Shown here: positions 34,416 to 44,041 of the stretch, in pieces
How the letters are laid out: each line of letters begins with the position of its first letter
Position numbering within the stretch: the first letter of the stretch is position 1
DNA from: Clostridium paraputrificum
GTDB taxonomy: Bacteria; Bacillota; Clostridia; Clostridiales; Clostridiaceae
NCBI RefSeq assembly: GCF_900447045.1
Contig: NZ_UAWH01000014.1
Span: forward strand, 990,501 to 1,054,500
DNA length: 64,000 nt
Reading direction: 5' to 3'
Made by a program: the position numbers and the translations under genes
The notes under the pieces: generated by a model
What the model was told of the DNA's origin: nothing
Seen by the model: only the letters and a program-made list of their open reading frames with translations
The model's database searches: none

Positions 34416-36922
34416 TGAAGTTTGAAAATAATAATAAGGAGATTATAAAAAGAATAACTAATCGTTCATTAAGAACAAATAAAGTAAGAAATATATTTGC
34501 AATACTTGCTATAATATTAACAACTTTTATGATGTCATCAGTTTTTAGTATTGGAATAAGTTTTGTTAAAAACTATGGAATAATGAAGACTCGTTTAGCA
34601 GGAACAACAGCTAATATTTCGCTTCAAAATCCAACAGAAGAACAAATAGCAAAAATTAAGACTTTAGACATATTTAAAAATACAGGATCAAAGATAAGTG
34701 TTGGAAATGTAAGTTTAGATATTTTAAGTGAAAATAAGACAAGTATACAATTAGAATATCATGATAAAGATAGCTATGAAAAGCAATTAATACCTGCATT
34801 AGATGATATAAAAGGGAATTATCCAACTAATGCAAATGATATTATGATTTCAAGATTAGCATTAGAACTACTTAAGAAAAGTGATGCAAATATTGGAGAT
34901 AAAATAAGTATTCCATGCAAAATAAATAATGAAATTATTGATAAAGAGTTTACTATAAGTGGCATATTTACCTCTTATGGATTAGCAGAAGATACAGGCT
35001 ATATTTATGTTTCTGAAAGTTTTATTAAAGAAAATAATTTATCACTAAAAAATAATGGATTGTTTTCAATGACTGTAAAAAAGAATTATAAATATTCAGC
35101 AGAGGATATATTAAAGAGTGAAGTTAAGCTTGAAAAAAATCAAAAGTTTAATTATTCATATGTGGTAGAAGATTCTTCAGATATTGCTATTAGTACTGCT
35201 ATTACAGTTTTTGTGATTGCTGCATTTATAATTTTAAGTAGCTACCTATTAATTTATAACGTTTTATATATAGCTGTAACTAAGGATATTAATTTTTATG
35301 GAAGATTAAAAACTTTAGGAGCATCTCCAAAGCAGATTAAAAAGATAGTTAAAGGACAAGCTTTGAAGCTTTCTATAATTGGAATTCCAATAGGATTAGC
35401 ATTAGGAGCAATAGTTTCATTTGGTGTAGTACCGGTAGTTTTAAGTATGTTTTTTTCTGGAGCCTTTGCAACAGCAATGCCAAGTGATGTATCATTTAGC
35501 CCAGTAATATTTATATTAGCAGCATTATTTTCTTTAACAATAGTACTAATAAGTTGTAGAAAACCAGCTAAAATAGCTAGTAGCATTTCTCCAATTGAAG
35601 CTATGAAATATACAGGGAGTACACCAAAAAAGCAAAAGAAAAATAGAAATACAACTAATGGTGGTAAGCTTTATAAAATGGCTTGGTATAATGTTTTTAG
35701 AGATAAAAAAAGAGCTATACTAGTATTTTTATCATTATTTATGGGGATAGTTACTTTCTTAAGTGTTAATACATTTATTGATAGTATAAAGGTTGAAAAT
35801 TATATAAATAAGTATGTTCCTAATAATTTTGAACTTCAAAATATAGGTGCAGTAAAAGGAAAAATGGATAATGATATTTTGAATAATATTAGCAATATAA
35901 CTGGTGTGGAAAGTATAGATACATTTAAATTAAGTACTCTTAGATTAACTATGAATGATGAAGTAGTGCTACCTGCCCTAAAAGAAAGTTATAGTAAGGT
36001 TGGGTTAAGTGATGAAGAACTTAATAGTTTTATTGAAAATTCAAAGATAAATCCAGAATTTATGAATGCTAATATTATTGGAATTAGTAATAGTACTATT
36101 GAAAAAATATATAGGGAAAACAAAGAAAAATTTGATTTACAAGCTTTTAAGGAAGGTAAATTGGTTATTATAGATAACTGGTATTATGGAAATGATTATA
36201 AAAATATAAAAGGGAAGCTTAAAATTACTAATCCAAGTACTAATAAATCATTAGAATATAATACTAAAGTAGTGAATTTAGATACAAAGATACCATCAGG
36301 ATTATCAGCTCCATTAGGTATACCAACAATTTGTATGAGTGAATCAGCTTTAGAAAATTTAGATAGTAATCCTGCTAATTATCTTTCATATATAAATGTA
36401 GAAGAAAAGTATGAATCTAAAATTAAAGCTTATTTAGAAGATTTAGCAAAGAGCCAAGGCTTAAGTTTAGAAGCTAAAACAACTAAAACTGAAGAGTTTA
36501 ATAAAACATCAATGGTAGAAAGAGTTCTTGGTGGAGGAGTATCTTTAATTTTAATATTAATAGGGGTATTAAATTTTGTTAATGTTATGATAACAGGAAT
36601 TAATATAAGATTAAAAGAGCTTGCTATAATGGAAAGTATAGGAATGACTAAGAATCAAATTAAAAAGATGCTTGTGTTTGAAGGAGTATATTACGCAGGA
36701 ATAACAACATTATTAATTTGTACATTAGGAACTGGCATTATATTTGGAATATCAGTATTAGCTCAAAATATAGCAGATTATGCAGTATTCTCATTTCCAA
36801 CAGTACCACTTATATTTTTAACAATTGTAATATTTATTATATGTTTAGTAACTCCATCAATAGTATTTAAAGCATGTTCAAAGCAAAGTGTAACTGAAAG
36901 AATTAGAGAAATAGAAGAATAA
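34415..36922 (+). CDS. ABC permease with two FtsX domains (resident peptide module)
   Basis: 835 residues. TM1 ~28-50, extracytoplasmic domain ~52-250, three TMs (~262-390), then TM ~437-455, a second external domain ~460-700 and three TMs (~708-820). It is larger than the permease at 13065. The architecture is that of antimicrobial-peptide exporters and target-protection pumps coupled to two-component systems. Confidence 0.88.
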   Translation: MKFENNNKEIIKRITNRSLRTNKVRNIFAILAIILTTFMMSSVFSIGISFVKNYGIMKTRLAGTTANISLQNPTEEQIAKIKTLDIFKNTGSKISVGNVSLDILSENKTSIQLEYHDKDSYEKQLIPALDDIKGNYPTNANDIMISRLALELLKKSDANIGDKISIPCKINNEIIDKEFTISGIFTSYGLAEDTGYIYVSESFIKENNLSLKNNGLFSMTVKKNYKYSAEDILKSEVKLEKNQKFNYSYVVEDSSDIAISTAITVFVIAAFIILSSYLLIYNVLYIAVTKDINFYGRLKTLGASPKQIKKIVKGQALKLSIIGIPIGLALGAIVSFGVVPVVLSMFFSGAFATAMPSDVSFSPVIFILAALFSLTIVLISCRKPAKIASSISPIEAMKYTGSTPKKQKKNRNTTNGGKLYKMAWYNVFRDKKRAILVFLSLFMGIVTFLSVNTFIDSIKVENYINKYVPNNFELQNIGAVKGKMDNDILNNISNITGVESIDTFKLSTLRLTMNDEVVLPALKESYSKVGLSDEELNSFIENSKINPEFMNANIIGISNSTIEKIYRENKEKFDLQAFKEGKLVIIDNWYYGNDYKNIKGKLKITNPSTNKSLEYNTKVVNLDTKIPSGLSAPLGIPTICMSESALENLDSNPANYLSYINVEEKYESKIKAYLEDLAKSQGLSLEAKTTKTEEFNKTSMVERVLGGGVSLILILIGVLNFVNVMITGINIRLKELAIMESIGMTKNQIKKMLVFEGVYYAGITTLLICTLGTGIIFGISVLAQNIADYAVFSFPTVPLIFLTIVIFIICLVTPSIVFKACSKQSVTERIREIEE

Positions 36923-36928
36923 AGGAGA

Positions 36929-36959
36929 TGTGGCAAGTAGTATGGCTTGCCACATTTTG
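36929..36959 (+). terminator. Hairpin between permease and response regulator genes
   Basis: Arms TGTGGCAAG and CTTGCCACA followed by TTTTGC. Short T-run, so it may be a partial terminator that lowers regulator expression relative to the transporter. Confidence 0.6.
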
Positions 36960-36990
36960 CTATAATGAAAAATAAGGGGGAAGATAAAAT

Positions 36991-37662
36991 ATGGCAAAAG
37001 TTTTAATAATTGAAGATGATAAAGCACTTAATAAAGGAGTAGCTTTTGCTTTAAAAAGGGAAGGTTATGAAATTTTATCTGCTTATAATAAAGCTGAAGG
37101 AAAGCAAATGATATTAAATAATAAAATAGATTTTTTACTTTTAGACATAAACTTACCAGATGGAAATGGGCTAGATTTATGCAAGGAAATTAGAGAATAT
37201 GTGAAGTTTCCTATAGTATTTTTTACTGCAAATGATACAGAAGAGGATATGGTAAAGGGGTATGAAGTTGGTTGTGATGATTATATATCCAAGCCATTTT
37301 CAGTAGAGTTATTAAAGTATAAGATAAATGCTATTCTTAAAATAAATAGCAATAATAAAAATACTTTTCAGCATAAAGGATTAATTATAGATTTTGATAA
37401 GATGATTGTTTCTATAAATGATAATAAAATTAACTTAACAGTAACAGAATATAAGCTATTAGAGATACTTGTTAAAAATAGAGGTAAAGTTGTAACAAAG
37501 GAAATCCTTTTAGAAAAACTTTGGGATAGCAATGGAAACTTTGTTGATGAAAATACTTTAAGTGTGAATATAAGAAGGCTTAGAAAGAAGATTGAGGAAG
37601 ATCCTAAAAATCCACAATATATAGAGACTGTATTTGGTATTGGATATACCTTAGGAGAATAA
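36991..37662 (+). CDS. OmpR-family response regulator (resident module)
   Basis: 223 residues. Receiver with EDDKA, phospho-Asp in FLLLDINLPDG, Thr in VFFTAND and Lys in YISKPF; winged helix with LTVTEYKLLEILVKN and LSVNIRRLRKKIEED. Four bases before the kinase gene. Likely activates the ABC operon upstream. Start ATG after AAGGGGGAAGAT. Confidence 0.92.
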   Translation: MAKVLIIEDDKALNKGVAFALKREGYEILSAYNKAEGKQMILNNKIDFLLLDINLPDGNGLDLCKEIREYVKFPIVFFTANDTEEDMVKGYEVGCDDYISKPFSVELLKYKINAILKINSNNKNTFQHKGLIIDFDKMIVSINDNKINLTVTEYKLLEILVKNRGKVVTKEILLEKLWDSNGNFVDENTLSVNIRRLRKKIEEDPKNPQYIETVFGIGYTLGE

Positions 37663-37666
37663 TTTT

Positions 37667-38686
37667 ATGAGGATTAAGTTTGATAAAGTAAATAGTATAT
37701 TAAGTAAAATTATTATAGTATTAGCAATTATATTTAATGTATATATATATGTGATATCAGAAAGTATAGAGGTGTTTTTTGCTACCTTAATATTTTCATT
37801 ATTTATGATTTTTTCTTTTTTTATTTATAAAATAGTTTATAAAAAGCATATGGAGAATATATTTATACAACTATCTGACATGCTACAAACCATTATAGAT
37901 ATGAAGGATAAGGAAGTATTCTCAAGCATTGAAGATACCTTGTTTTCTAAGCTTCAATATCAAACTATAAAATTAACTACTATACTAAAGAATAAAAACA
38001 GTCAAATTGAAGAGGAAAGAAATGAAATTCAAAAATTGATTTCAGATATAGCACATCAACTAAAAACGCCATTAACTAATTTAAAAATGTATGGTGAGTT
38101 TTTACAGGATGAGTCATTAAGTAAAGAAGAAAGAAAAGAATTTTATGACATTGTTATGAGTTCTTTAAATAGGTTAAGCTTTTTGGTTGAAAGCATGATA
38201 AAAATGTCTAGACTGGAAAGTGGCGTAATAAATTTAAGGTACACTGTTAGCGAATTAAATGACACCCTATTAATGGCTATAAATGAGATTCAAAGCAAGG
38301 CAAAAGCTAAAAATATTGAAATAACATTAGATGAAGTTAATAAAGTTACAATTAATCATGATAAGAATTGGATAAAAGAAGGAATTTTTAATATTTTAGA
38401 AAATGCAGTTAAGTATAGTAGTGAAAATGGCAAAATAGATGTAAAGATTGAAAGCTATGAAATGTTTGTTAGAGTTGATATTAAAGATAATGGTATTGGA
38501 ATAAAAGAAGATGACATGGCTAGAATATTTAGTAGGTTTTATAGAGGGGAAAATGTTGGGGATGCTGAAGGAATAGGAATTGGTTTATATTTAACTAGAG
38601 AAATAGTAATTAAACATGGTGGATATATTAAAGTGAAATCACATAATGAGGGCTCTATATTTTCTATCTTTTTACCCAATAAATAA
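37667..38686 (+). CDS. Short-loop sensor histidine kinase (BceS-like)
   Basis: 339 residues. Two adjacent TMs (~12-30 and ~36-54) with only a few residues between them, so there is no real sensor domain outside the membrane. Phospho-His in ISDIAHQLKTPL, N-box ILENAVKYS, G boxes IKDNGIGIKE and GIGIGLYLTREI. Such intramembrane-sensing kinases take their signal from the partner ABC permease, which fits the neighbouring large FtsX permease. Confidence 0.88.
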   Translation: MRIKFDKVNSILSKIIIVLAIIFNVYIYVISESIEVFFATLIFSLFMIFSFFIYKIVYKKHMENIFIQLSDMLQTIIDMKDKEVFSSIEDTLFSKLQYQTIKLTTILKNKNSQIEEERNEIQKLISDIAHQLKTPLTNLKMYGEFLQDESLSKEERKEFYDIVMSSLNRLSFLVESMIKMSRLESGVINLRYTVSELNDTLLMAINEIQSKAKAKNIEITLDEVNKVTINHDKNWIKEGIFNILENAVKYSSENGKIDVKIESYEMFVRVDIKDNGIGIKEDDMARIFSRFYRGENVGDAEGIGIGLYLTREIVIKHGGYIKVKSHNEGSIFSIFLPNK

Positions 38687-38692
38687 TTAATA

Positions 38693-38723
38693 AGGACTAA
38701 GTTAAATATCTTGGTCTTTTTTT
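38693..38723 (+). terminator. Terminator after resident module
   Basis: Arms GGACTAAG and CTTGGTC with a T7 run; closely matches the hairpin at 33457 at the other end of the module. Confidence 0.75.
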
Positions 38724-38725
38724 AA

Positions 38726-38957
38726 TGCATAGACCAGTTATAAAATTTCAATTAGATATAAGTCAAAGGTATTATTATAATTTCATATTAAAGAATATAA
38801 AATAAAGGATAGTAATTTTATAATTTCCTTACCTTAAGTAAGAAGGGAATAGATATTTATTTTTCTGTGACTTGGAGCTTGCGACGGAACACGAAAAATA
38901 GATATCTATGGACTATGCGACGGAACAAACAAAATAAATATCCACTCCACATTTTTT
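38726..38957 (+). repeat. Dispersed hairpin repeat D3 (with internal duplication)
   Basis: Full D copy including the 5' hairpin block (AAAGGATAGTAATTTTATAA, CCTTACC). Its 3' part is partly doubled: GCGACGGAACACGAAAAATA then a second GCGACGGAACAAACAAAATA. The rest of 38687-39050 holds nothing else apart from the AT-rich upstream region of the next small gene. Confidence 0.75.
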
Positions 38958-39050
38958 TATTTCTTGGGAAATTATGTATATAAAGTGGTAAAATTAAATA
39001 TAATAACATAGTTTTTTAGCTGTAAAGAAATATTTAATATTGGAGGATTT

Positions 39051-39197
39051 ATGAGAACAATAGATATTGTAATTATGTATGTAAAGGGCTATTTAACTAA
39101 TGAATATTTAATACAGTGGGTACGTGAGCATGAGGAGGAATTAAGTAAAACTTATTATGGATTATATAATTATGGATATAAAGAAAAAAAGAAGTAA
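39051..39197 (+). CDS. Small protein of 48 residues, unknown
   Basis: ATG 39051 is preceded by a strong TTGGAGGATTT. The product is aromatic- and Glu-rich (WVREHEEELSKTYYGLYNYG) with a Lys-rich tail, and no family is recognised. It is 48 bp upstream of the DUF1287 gene and probably co-transcribed. The good ribosome binding site makes it a credible gene despite its size. Confidence 0.5.
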   Translation: MRTIDIVIMYVKGYLTNEYLIQWVREHEEELSKTYYGLYNYGYKEKKK

Positions 39198-39244
39198 ATT
39201 ATGATGGACAAGAAGGAATGCAAGGTTAGAAGGGGTGGGAATTT

Positions 39245-39937
39245 ATGATAAGTAGGAAAAAGAAAATAATAATAACCTTAATTACAATGTTTGTAGTAAC
39301 TACAGCAACTGTTTTAGTTCTTAAAAAATTTAAGCCAGAGGTTGCAGAAAAGATTGAACCATTTGTGAATAAGATAGAGGTCCCAGAAGAATACTCAAGA
39401 GCTGATAGAAATAATAATGGGGTTCCAGATCCAATTGATATTTCAAATAATTTAGAAGAGCAGCTAGATTCAAATACAAAATATGTGGATGCCTATTATG
39501 TAGGGGGATATCCACCAGAGGATGAGGGAGTTTGTACTGATGTTATATGGAGAGCTTTTTCTTCAATAGATATAAACTTAAAGGGCTTAGTAGATAAGGA
39601 TATTAAAAATAATATAGATGATTATTGGAGAATAGAGGATAAGGCAGATCCTCATATTGATTTTAGAAGAGTACCTAATTTAATGGTGTATTTTGATAAA
39701 TATTGTGACACCTTAACGAGTGAAGTGATACCAGAGAATGTTGATAATTTAAAACAATGGCAGCCTGGAGATATTATTTTATTTCTTGAGCCTTATCAAC
39801 ATGTTGGCATGGTAACAAAAGAGAGAGATAGCGATGGGGTGCCTTTTGTAGTTCATAATTCTAGACCAAGCATAAAGAAGGGGAAATTAAGCTGGTTTAG
39901 CGATTATAAGTTATATCATTATAGGTGGAAGTACTAA
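39245..39937 (+). CDS. DUF1287 protein, membrane-anchored putative amidase
   Basis: 230 residues. N-terminal signal anchor (~8-26), then a DUF1287 domain: YVGGYPPEDEGVCTDVIWRA with the presumed catalytic Cys, DPHIDFRRVPNLMVYFD, QPGDIILF and HVGMV with the catalytic His. DUF1287 belongs to the NlpC/P60-like peptidase superfamily, so peptidoglycan or peptide amide hydrolysis outside the membrane is likely. The next gene starts 15 bp later. Confidence 0.8.
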   Translation: MISRKKKIIITLITMFVVTTATVLVLKKFKPEVAEKIEPFVNKIEVPEEYSRADRNNNGVPDPIDISNNLEEQLDSNTKYVDAYYVGGYPPEDEGVCTDVIWRAFSSIDINLKGLVDKDIKNNIDDYWRIEDKADPHIDFRRVPNLMVYFDKYCDTLTSEVIPENVDNLKQWQPGDIILFLEPYQHVGMVTKERDSDGVPFVVHNSRPSIKKGKLSWFSDYKLYHYRWKY

Positions 39938-39951
39938 AAGGGGGGGAGAAA

Positions 39952-41748
39952 ATGAATAGATTTTCAAATTTATCAGAAGATGAAATTAAAGAGAAGTTCA
40001 GACAGTTTAGTGAAGAGCCTAGAGGACCAAAAGTAAGAAAATTTATCTATGATATTTTATTGAAAAATCCAATAAATAGGGAAGAGTTTGATTTTAAGAA
40101 AAACTTAAATTTAGATGTAGAGGAAATTAAGACTGCTAACAATTTGGGAAATAAAAATCAGAGCATAGCTTCAGACTTTTTTATTTATGGATTAGTGGCA
40201 CATATTTTTGGCAATGAAAAAACTTATATAGAACTATTAAGTAGCGACGAGTTTCAAAATGGAATATTTGATACTGATATGAAGAAAAATGAGAAGTGGT
40301 GTAAAGAACTTACTAGGTTTTATAGTGTGATTGGATATAGTAGAGTTACTAAGAAAATACATGAAATTATGGTTTTTAAAAAATATGAAAAGCCTATCTA
40401 TACTGTAGTAACAAGAGATAGAGAAGCTATGAGTAAAAATGAAATAAAAACCTTTAAATGGGATTATTGTAGTATGGATGAATCCATATATTCAGTATTA
40501 TGTGATTTATACGTAACTAAAAGAGTAGGACGCTATTACAAAAAAAATGATGAGTTTTTGCTAAAGATGTATTATTCATTGTATCTTTACTTGACAGAGG
40601 ATGAAAATAAGGAAGAATATAAAAAGTTAGCCTTAAATTATGCACAAAAAGCTATTGAAAGTGATTACTTTAATGTGGTTTTTGATTTCATAATGTTAGT
40701 AGATTTATCAATAACTTTTCCAGAGGTTTTTGGTGACATCATAGACAAGCCTCATAAAATAGTTAAAGCAGATGAAAGTCTTTTAGATTTTAATAAGGTA
40801 AAAGCAGTAACTACATTATCTAATGAGGAGAAAGATTTAATTAAAAACCTAAAGGATGAAGACATTAGAATTCTTATGGAAAAGCCTAAGAAATTAAAAA
40901 ATAAGAAAGACTTTATAAACAACCTAGTGGTATTAAAGCATAATGCAGAAATTTATCTTTCTAAAAATAGAGAAAAGATAGAGAGGGCAGATGACTTTTC
41001 ACAGTATTTATCAGAGTTAAATACTTTATTCTATATTCAATATGAGTTAAAAAATGATGATAAGCTTAAAGAAATATTAGAGGATTCAGAAAAGATAGCA
41101 TTGCAATTTAGAGAATTTGTTGAGAAAAAAACAAGCGAATATGATGAGGATGAAGAAGAAATTGGTTTCCTTACATTAGGATATAGATTATTTGAGCTTG
41201 CTCTTATGTTTAGTTTAATGGAAGAGGATGGAAAGTCTAAATATTATTTTAAAGAAAGTTCTATATATCTTAAGGGGGAGGTAGAAGAAAAGTATTTTGA
41301 AACTCCAAGAGAAAGTGATGGATGTTCAAATAGTTTCCTGAAAAATGCCTATGCTCATATAATGACTGGAGATATAAATAACTTTAAAGCTGCTTTATAT
41401 ATAAATCCTGATATTGACTATATTGAAGATGATGAGGAACTTTTAGAATATGAGGTAACAGACCCAATGGTACTTTCAGTATATGAGGATACAAATATAA
41501 AAGAACTTCTTAAAACTGTAAAGGACATGTTAAGAGTGGACAAAGCCTACGGAAGAGAAGTAAGTAGACAAAAGGAAATATGTGAAGTATTAAATAAGAT
41601 AGTAAAACTTGAAAAGTCTAAAGATAAAGAAAAAGCCAAAGAAGCAATAAACAAGAAACTAGATAAAGTATATAACTCAATAGCGTCAATAAATAGCTAT
41701 CTTGAGGTGTATCCTATGTATTTAGGGCTAAAAAGTTTGTATAGTTAA
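39952..41748 (+). CDS. Unknown soluble 598-residue protein
   Basis: Starts at ATG 39952 with GGGGGGAG upstream. Soluble, highly charged, mostly helical; no signal peptide or membrane segment. A Glu/Asp-rich stretch (YDEDEEEIGF) is near residue 402 and a basic helix near the C-terminus (KSKDKEKAKEAINKKLDKVY). I recognise no catalytic motif or family. Helical pairs could be tetratricopeptide-like. Operon with DUF1287; convergent with the GH3-like gene and separated from it by a shared terminator. Confidence 0.6.
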   Translation: MNRFSNLSEDEIKEKFRQFSEEPRGPKVRKFIYDILLKNPINREEFDFKKNLNLDVEEIKTANNLGNKNQSIASDFFIYGLVAHIFGNEKTYIELLSSDEFQNGIFDTDMKKNEKWCKELTRFYSVIGYSRVTKKIHEIMVFKKYEKPIYTVVTRDREAMSKNEIKTFKWDYCSMDESIYSVLCDLYVTKRVGRYYKKNDEFLLKMYYSLYLYLTEDENKEEYKKLALNYAQKAIESDYFNVVFDFIMLVDLSITFPEVFGDIIDKPHKIVKADESLLDFNKVKAVTTLSNEEKDLIKNLKDEDIRILMEKPKKLKNKKDFINNLVVLKHNAEIYLSKNREKIERADDFSQYLSELNTLFYIQYELKNDDKLKEILEDSEKIALQFREFVEKKTSEYDEDEEEIGFLTLGYRLFELALMFSLMEEDGKSKYYFKESSIYLKGEVEEKYFETPRESDGCSNSFLKNAYAHIMTGDINNFKAALYINPDIDYIEDDEELLEYEVTDPMVLSVYEDTNIKELLKTVKDMLRVDKAYGREVSRQKEICEVLNKIVKLEKSKDKEKAKEAINKKLDKVYNSIASINSYLEVYPMYLGLKSLYS

Positions 41749-41773
41749 TTAAAATATTGTTTCAAGATATAAA

Positions 41774-41810
41774 GATAGCTAGTGAAACTATAAAAGTTTT
41801 ACTAGCTATT
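41774..41810. terminator. Bidirectional terminator
   Basis: Arms AGCTAGTGAAAC and GTTTTACTAGCT between two convergent genes, with T/A runs on both sides. Confidence 0.8.
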
Positions 41811-41821
41811 CTTATATAAAA

Positions 41822-43504
41822 TTATAAATTAATTATTTCATTTTTAATTATATTTTTAATTCTTTCATTAGTTGTTATAACCCTAGGAACTTTAATTTGA
41901 TTTTTAGATACACCTTTATTTTGTAAAAACTCTTTTATTTTATAGAAAGTTTTTGGCTTTACAATTATTACTTTTAGATTTGCTAAACGATTATTACTTC
42001 TAAATCTTCCATAAGCTAAATTTGATTTTCTAAGTTCTTTATCTAATAATTGTTCAATTTTATTTTTTAGTGGTAAGGATGCTTGTTCTTGTATCTCTAT
42101 ATAGAAAACATATCTACCAGGAGAGCGTGTATTGTCAGCTAATGTAGTATAGTCTAATAAGCTTAAGTTCAAAGCTTTCATAGTATTTTTTATACTATTA
42201 GTTAGGTGATCCTCTGTTGTTTTTTCAGAAACCATATTTAATATTTGATTTCTTCTATAGAGAAATTCAATTTTAGGAGAATTATTATAATATCCAACTA
42301 CTTTAACAACATCACCTAGTCTATATCTATAAAGTCCAGAATAATTTGTAAGAACAATTTCATATATTTCTCCAATCTTTACTTCATTAATGTTATAAGT
42401 TGAAGGTGATACTTCATTACAGTGTTCTAAAGGTATGAATTCAAAGAAAACTGTATCAGGTGTAACTACATAACTAATATTTTCAGCATAGGGATTTATG
42501 CCAATCATTCCTTCAGTTGCAGCATAGGCAGGTGAGTAAATAGGAATATAATCAGTATAGTAATTCACCTTATCATCATAAACTGAGAAATTTGCACCTG
42601 TTACTGTAGCTATATAAATAAGTTTTGGCCAAATTCTTTTACATATTCCTTGAAGTCCCTTTGAGAATTCCTTTTCTAAAAAATCAGCTCTAGCTGCATC
42701 AGGTTTTAATAGCTTGTTTAAATTTTCTTTAACTTTAGAGTCTATTTTTACTGAATAATTTATTGAGCCAGTTCTAATATCCTTAATTAGTTTCTTGTAA
42801 TTATCTTCAAGAAATCTTAGAAGATCTAAAATGCTAGATATAAATACAGCACTTATATACATTAAGTTTTTCTCTTTTAAAGCAAATAATAGGTGAAGAT
42901 ATAAAGATGTTTCTCTATCCTTTATTTCCATAACTTCTATTGGGGAGGTGTACATTAGTGAAAGTATTGGTTTAATACTTTTCATTCCTCCTGAAGTGGC
43001 AGAACAAATAGGGGTACCTCCCTTGGTATAGGTAGTCATAACTATGTCAGAAATCATTAAGCCACGTCCATAAGTATATCCATATTTAAAGTTGTTATAA
43101 GAAAACTTAGGAACTAAAAGTGCCATATATTTAGCTGCAAATTTTTGAGATTTTTTTGTTACAGGAATTAATTTTTGACTTCCAGTAGTGCCAGAGGTGT
43201 GTCCAAAATAACTAATTGGATAGTTTACCAATATATTTTTTTCCCCATTAGCCATCTTATCAATATATTTTTCGTAATCTGTATAAGTTGTAATAGGTAC
43301 AGTGTTTTTATACTCTTCAGCAGAGTGAATTTTTTTGAAGTTATATTTTAAGCCATATTCGCTTGAACTATTTAGAGATAGAATGTTAAGAAGGGTATTA
43401 GAATTAACCTTATCTGAGTTTTTAGTAAACTTATCAAAAGTATATTCAACCACTTTACCAGATATAATAAGTGTCTTATAAACTATTTTGTTTGATATTG
43501 TCAT
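41822..43504 (-). CDS. GH3-family acyl-adenylating enzyme
   Basis: 560 residues. GH3 auxin-responsive-promoter family signature: the adenylate-binding loop FGHTSGTTGSQKLIP (~115-130), TGANFSVYDDKV, AATEGMIGINPY and the motif YSGLYRYRLGDVVKV (~395-410). Plant members conjugate amino acids to jasmonate or auxin through acyl-AMP; bacterial homologues are poorly studied. No thiolation domain or biosynthetic partner is adjacent. Expressed alone on the minus strand. Confidence 0.82.
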   Translation of the reverse strand: MTISNKIVYKTLIISGKVVEYTFDKFTKNSDKVNSNTLLNILSLNSSSEYGLKYNFKKIHSAEEYKNTVPITTYTDYEKYIDKMANGEKNILVNYPISYFGHTSGTTGSQKLIPVTKKSQKFAAKYMALLVPKFSYNNFKYGYTYGRGLMISDIVMTTYTKGGTPICSATSGGMKSIKPILSLMYTSPIEVMEIKDRETSLYLHLLFALKEKNLMYISAVFISSILDLLRFLEDNYKKLIKDIRTGSINYSVKIDSKVKENLNKLLKPDAARADFLEKEFSKGLQGICKRIWPKLIYIATVTGANFSVYDDKVNYYTDYIPIYSPAYAATEGMIGINPYAENISYVVTPDTVFFEFIPLEHCNEVSPSTYNINEVKIGEIYEIVLTNYSGLYRYRLGDVVKVVGYYNNSPKIEFLYRRNQILNMVSEKTTEDHLTNSIKNTMKALNLSLLDYTTLADNTRSPGRYVFYIEIQEQASLPLKNKIEQLLDKELRKSNLAYGRFRSNNRLANLKVIIVKPKTFYKIKEFLQNKGVSKNQIKVPRVITTNERIKNIIKNEIINL

Positions 43505-43585
43505 ATTAATACATCCTATATTGTTTTATGTATCAATATATGAATATTAAAGAAAGATAGTGAATATAAATGTTACTTTAAAGAG

Positions 43586-43628
43586 CTAGGAGCTGATTTC
43601 TGTATTGCACAGGGGTCAGCTTTTTTAC
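43586..43628 (+). terminator. Terminator-like hairpin preceding D4
   Basis: A 12-bp stem (AGCTGATTTCTG with CAGGGGTCAGCT, three G-U pairs) then TTTTTTAC. No plus-strand gene precedes it, so it may travel with the D4 repeat or end an unseen small transcript. Confidence 0.55.
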
Positions 43629-43629
43629 T

Positions 43630-43822
43630 GTCTAGTAAATTATCAAATTTCAATTGGCTATAACTCAAAGGTATTATTATAATTTCATATTAAAAAATAC
43701 AAAATAAAGGATAGTAATTTTATAATTTCCTTACCTTTAGTATGCGTGGGGTGAATATTTGTTTCCATGTGACTTGGAGCTTGCGACGGAACAAGGGAAA
43801 TAAATATCCGCCACACCTTTTT
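43630..43822 (+). repeat. Dispersed hairpin repeat D4 (best full copy)
   Basis: Reference copy. Block 1: AAAGGTATTATTATAATTTC ... TAATTTTATAATTTCC, TTACCTTT, able to fold as nested hairpins. Block 2: a ~20-bp imperfect stem, GTGGGGTGAATATTTG/TTTCC (43746-43766) with GGGAAATAAATATCC/GCCACAC (43795-43816). Its loop is the most conserved part: GACTTGGAGC, then GCGACGGAAC. Ends in TTTTT. Nothing else is seen between 43505 and 44041 except the trkA promoter region. Confidence 0.8.
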
Positions 43823-44041
43823 AATTGATTTACTTATATTTCACAAGTTATCTAAAGTGGCAGAAAACATAGAAAAACTATATTATAACAATAAAAACTT
43901 CAAATCGAAACAATAGGCATTTTTACATAAATAATTTATCTTTATTTTTTAATTATTTTATAGATAGAATAAATAATCTTTGTGTTGTATAATGGATTTA
44001 TTGTTCAACAGATTAGTATTGGAAGTATAAGGAGATATGAA

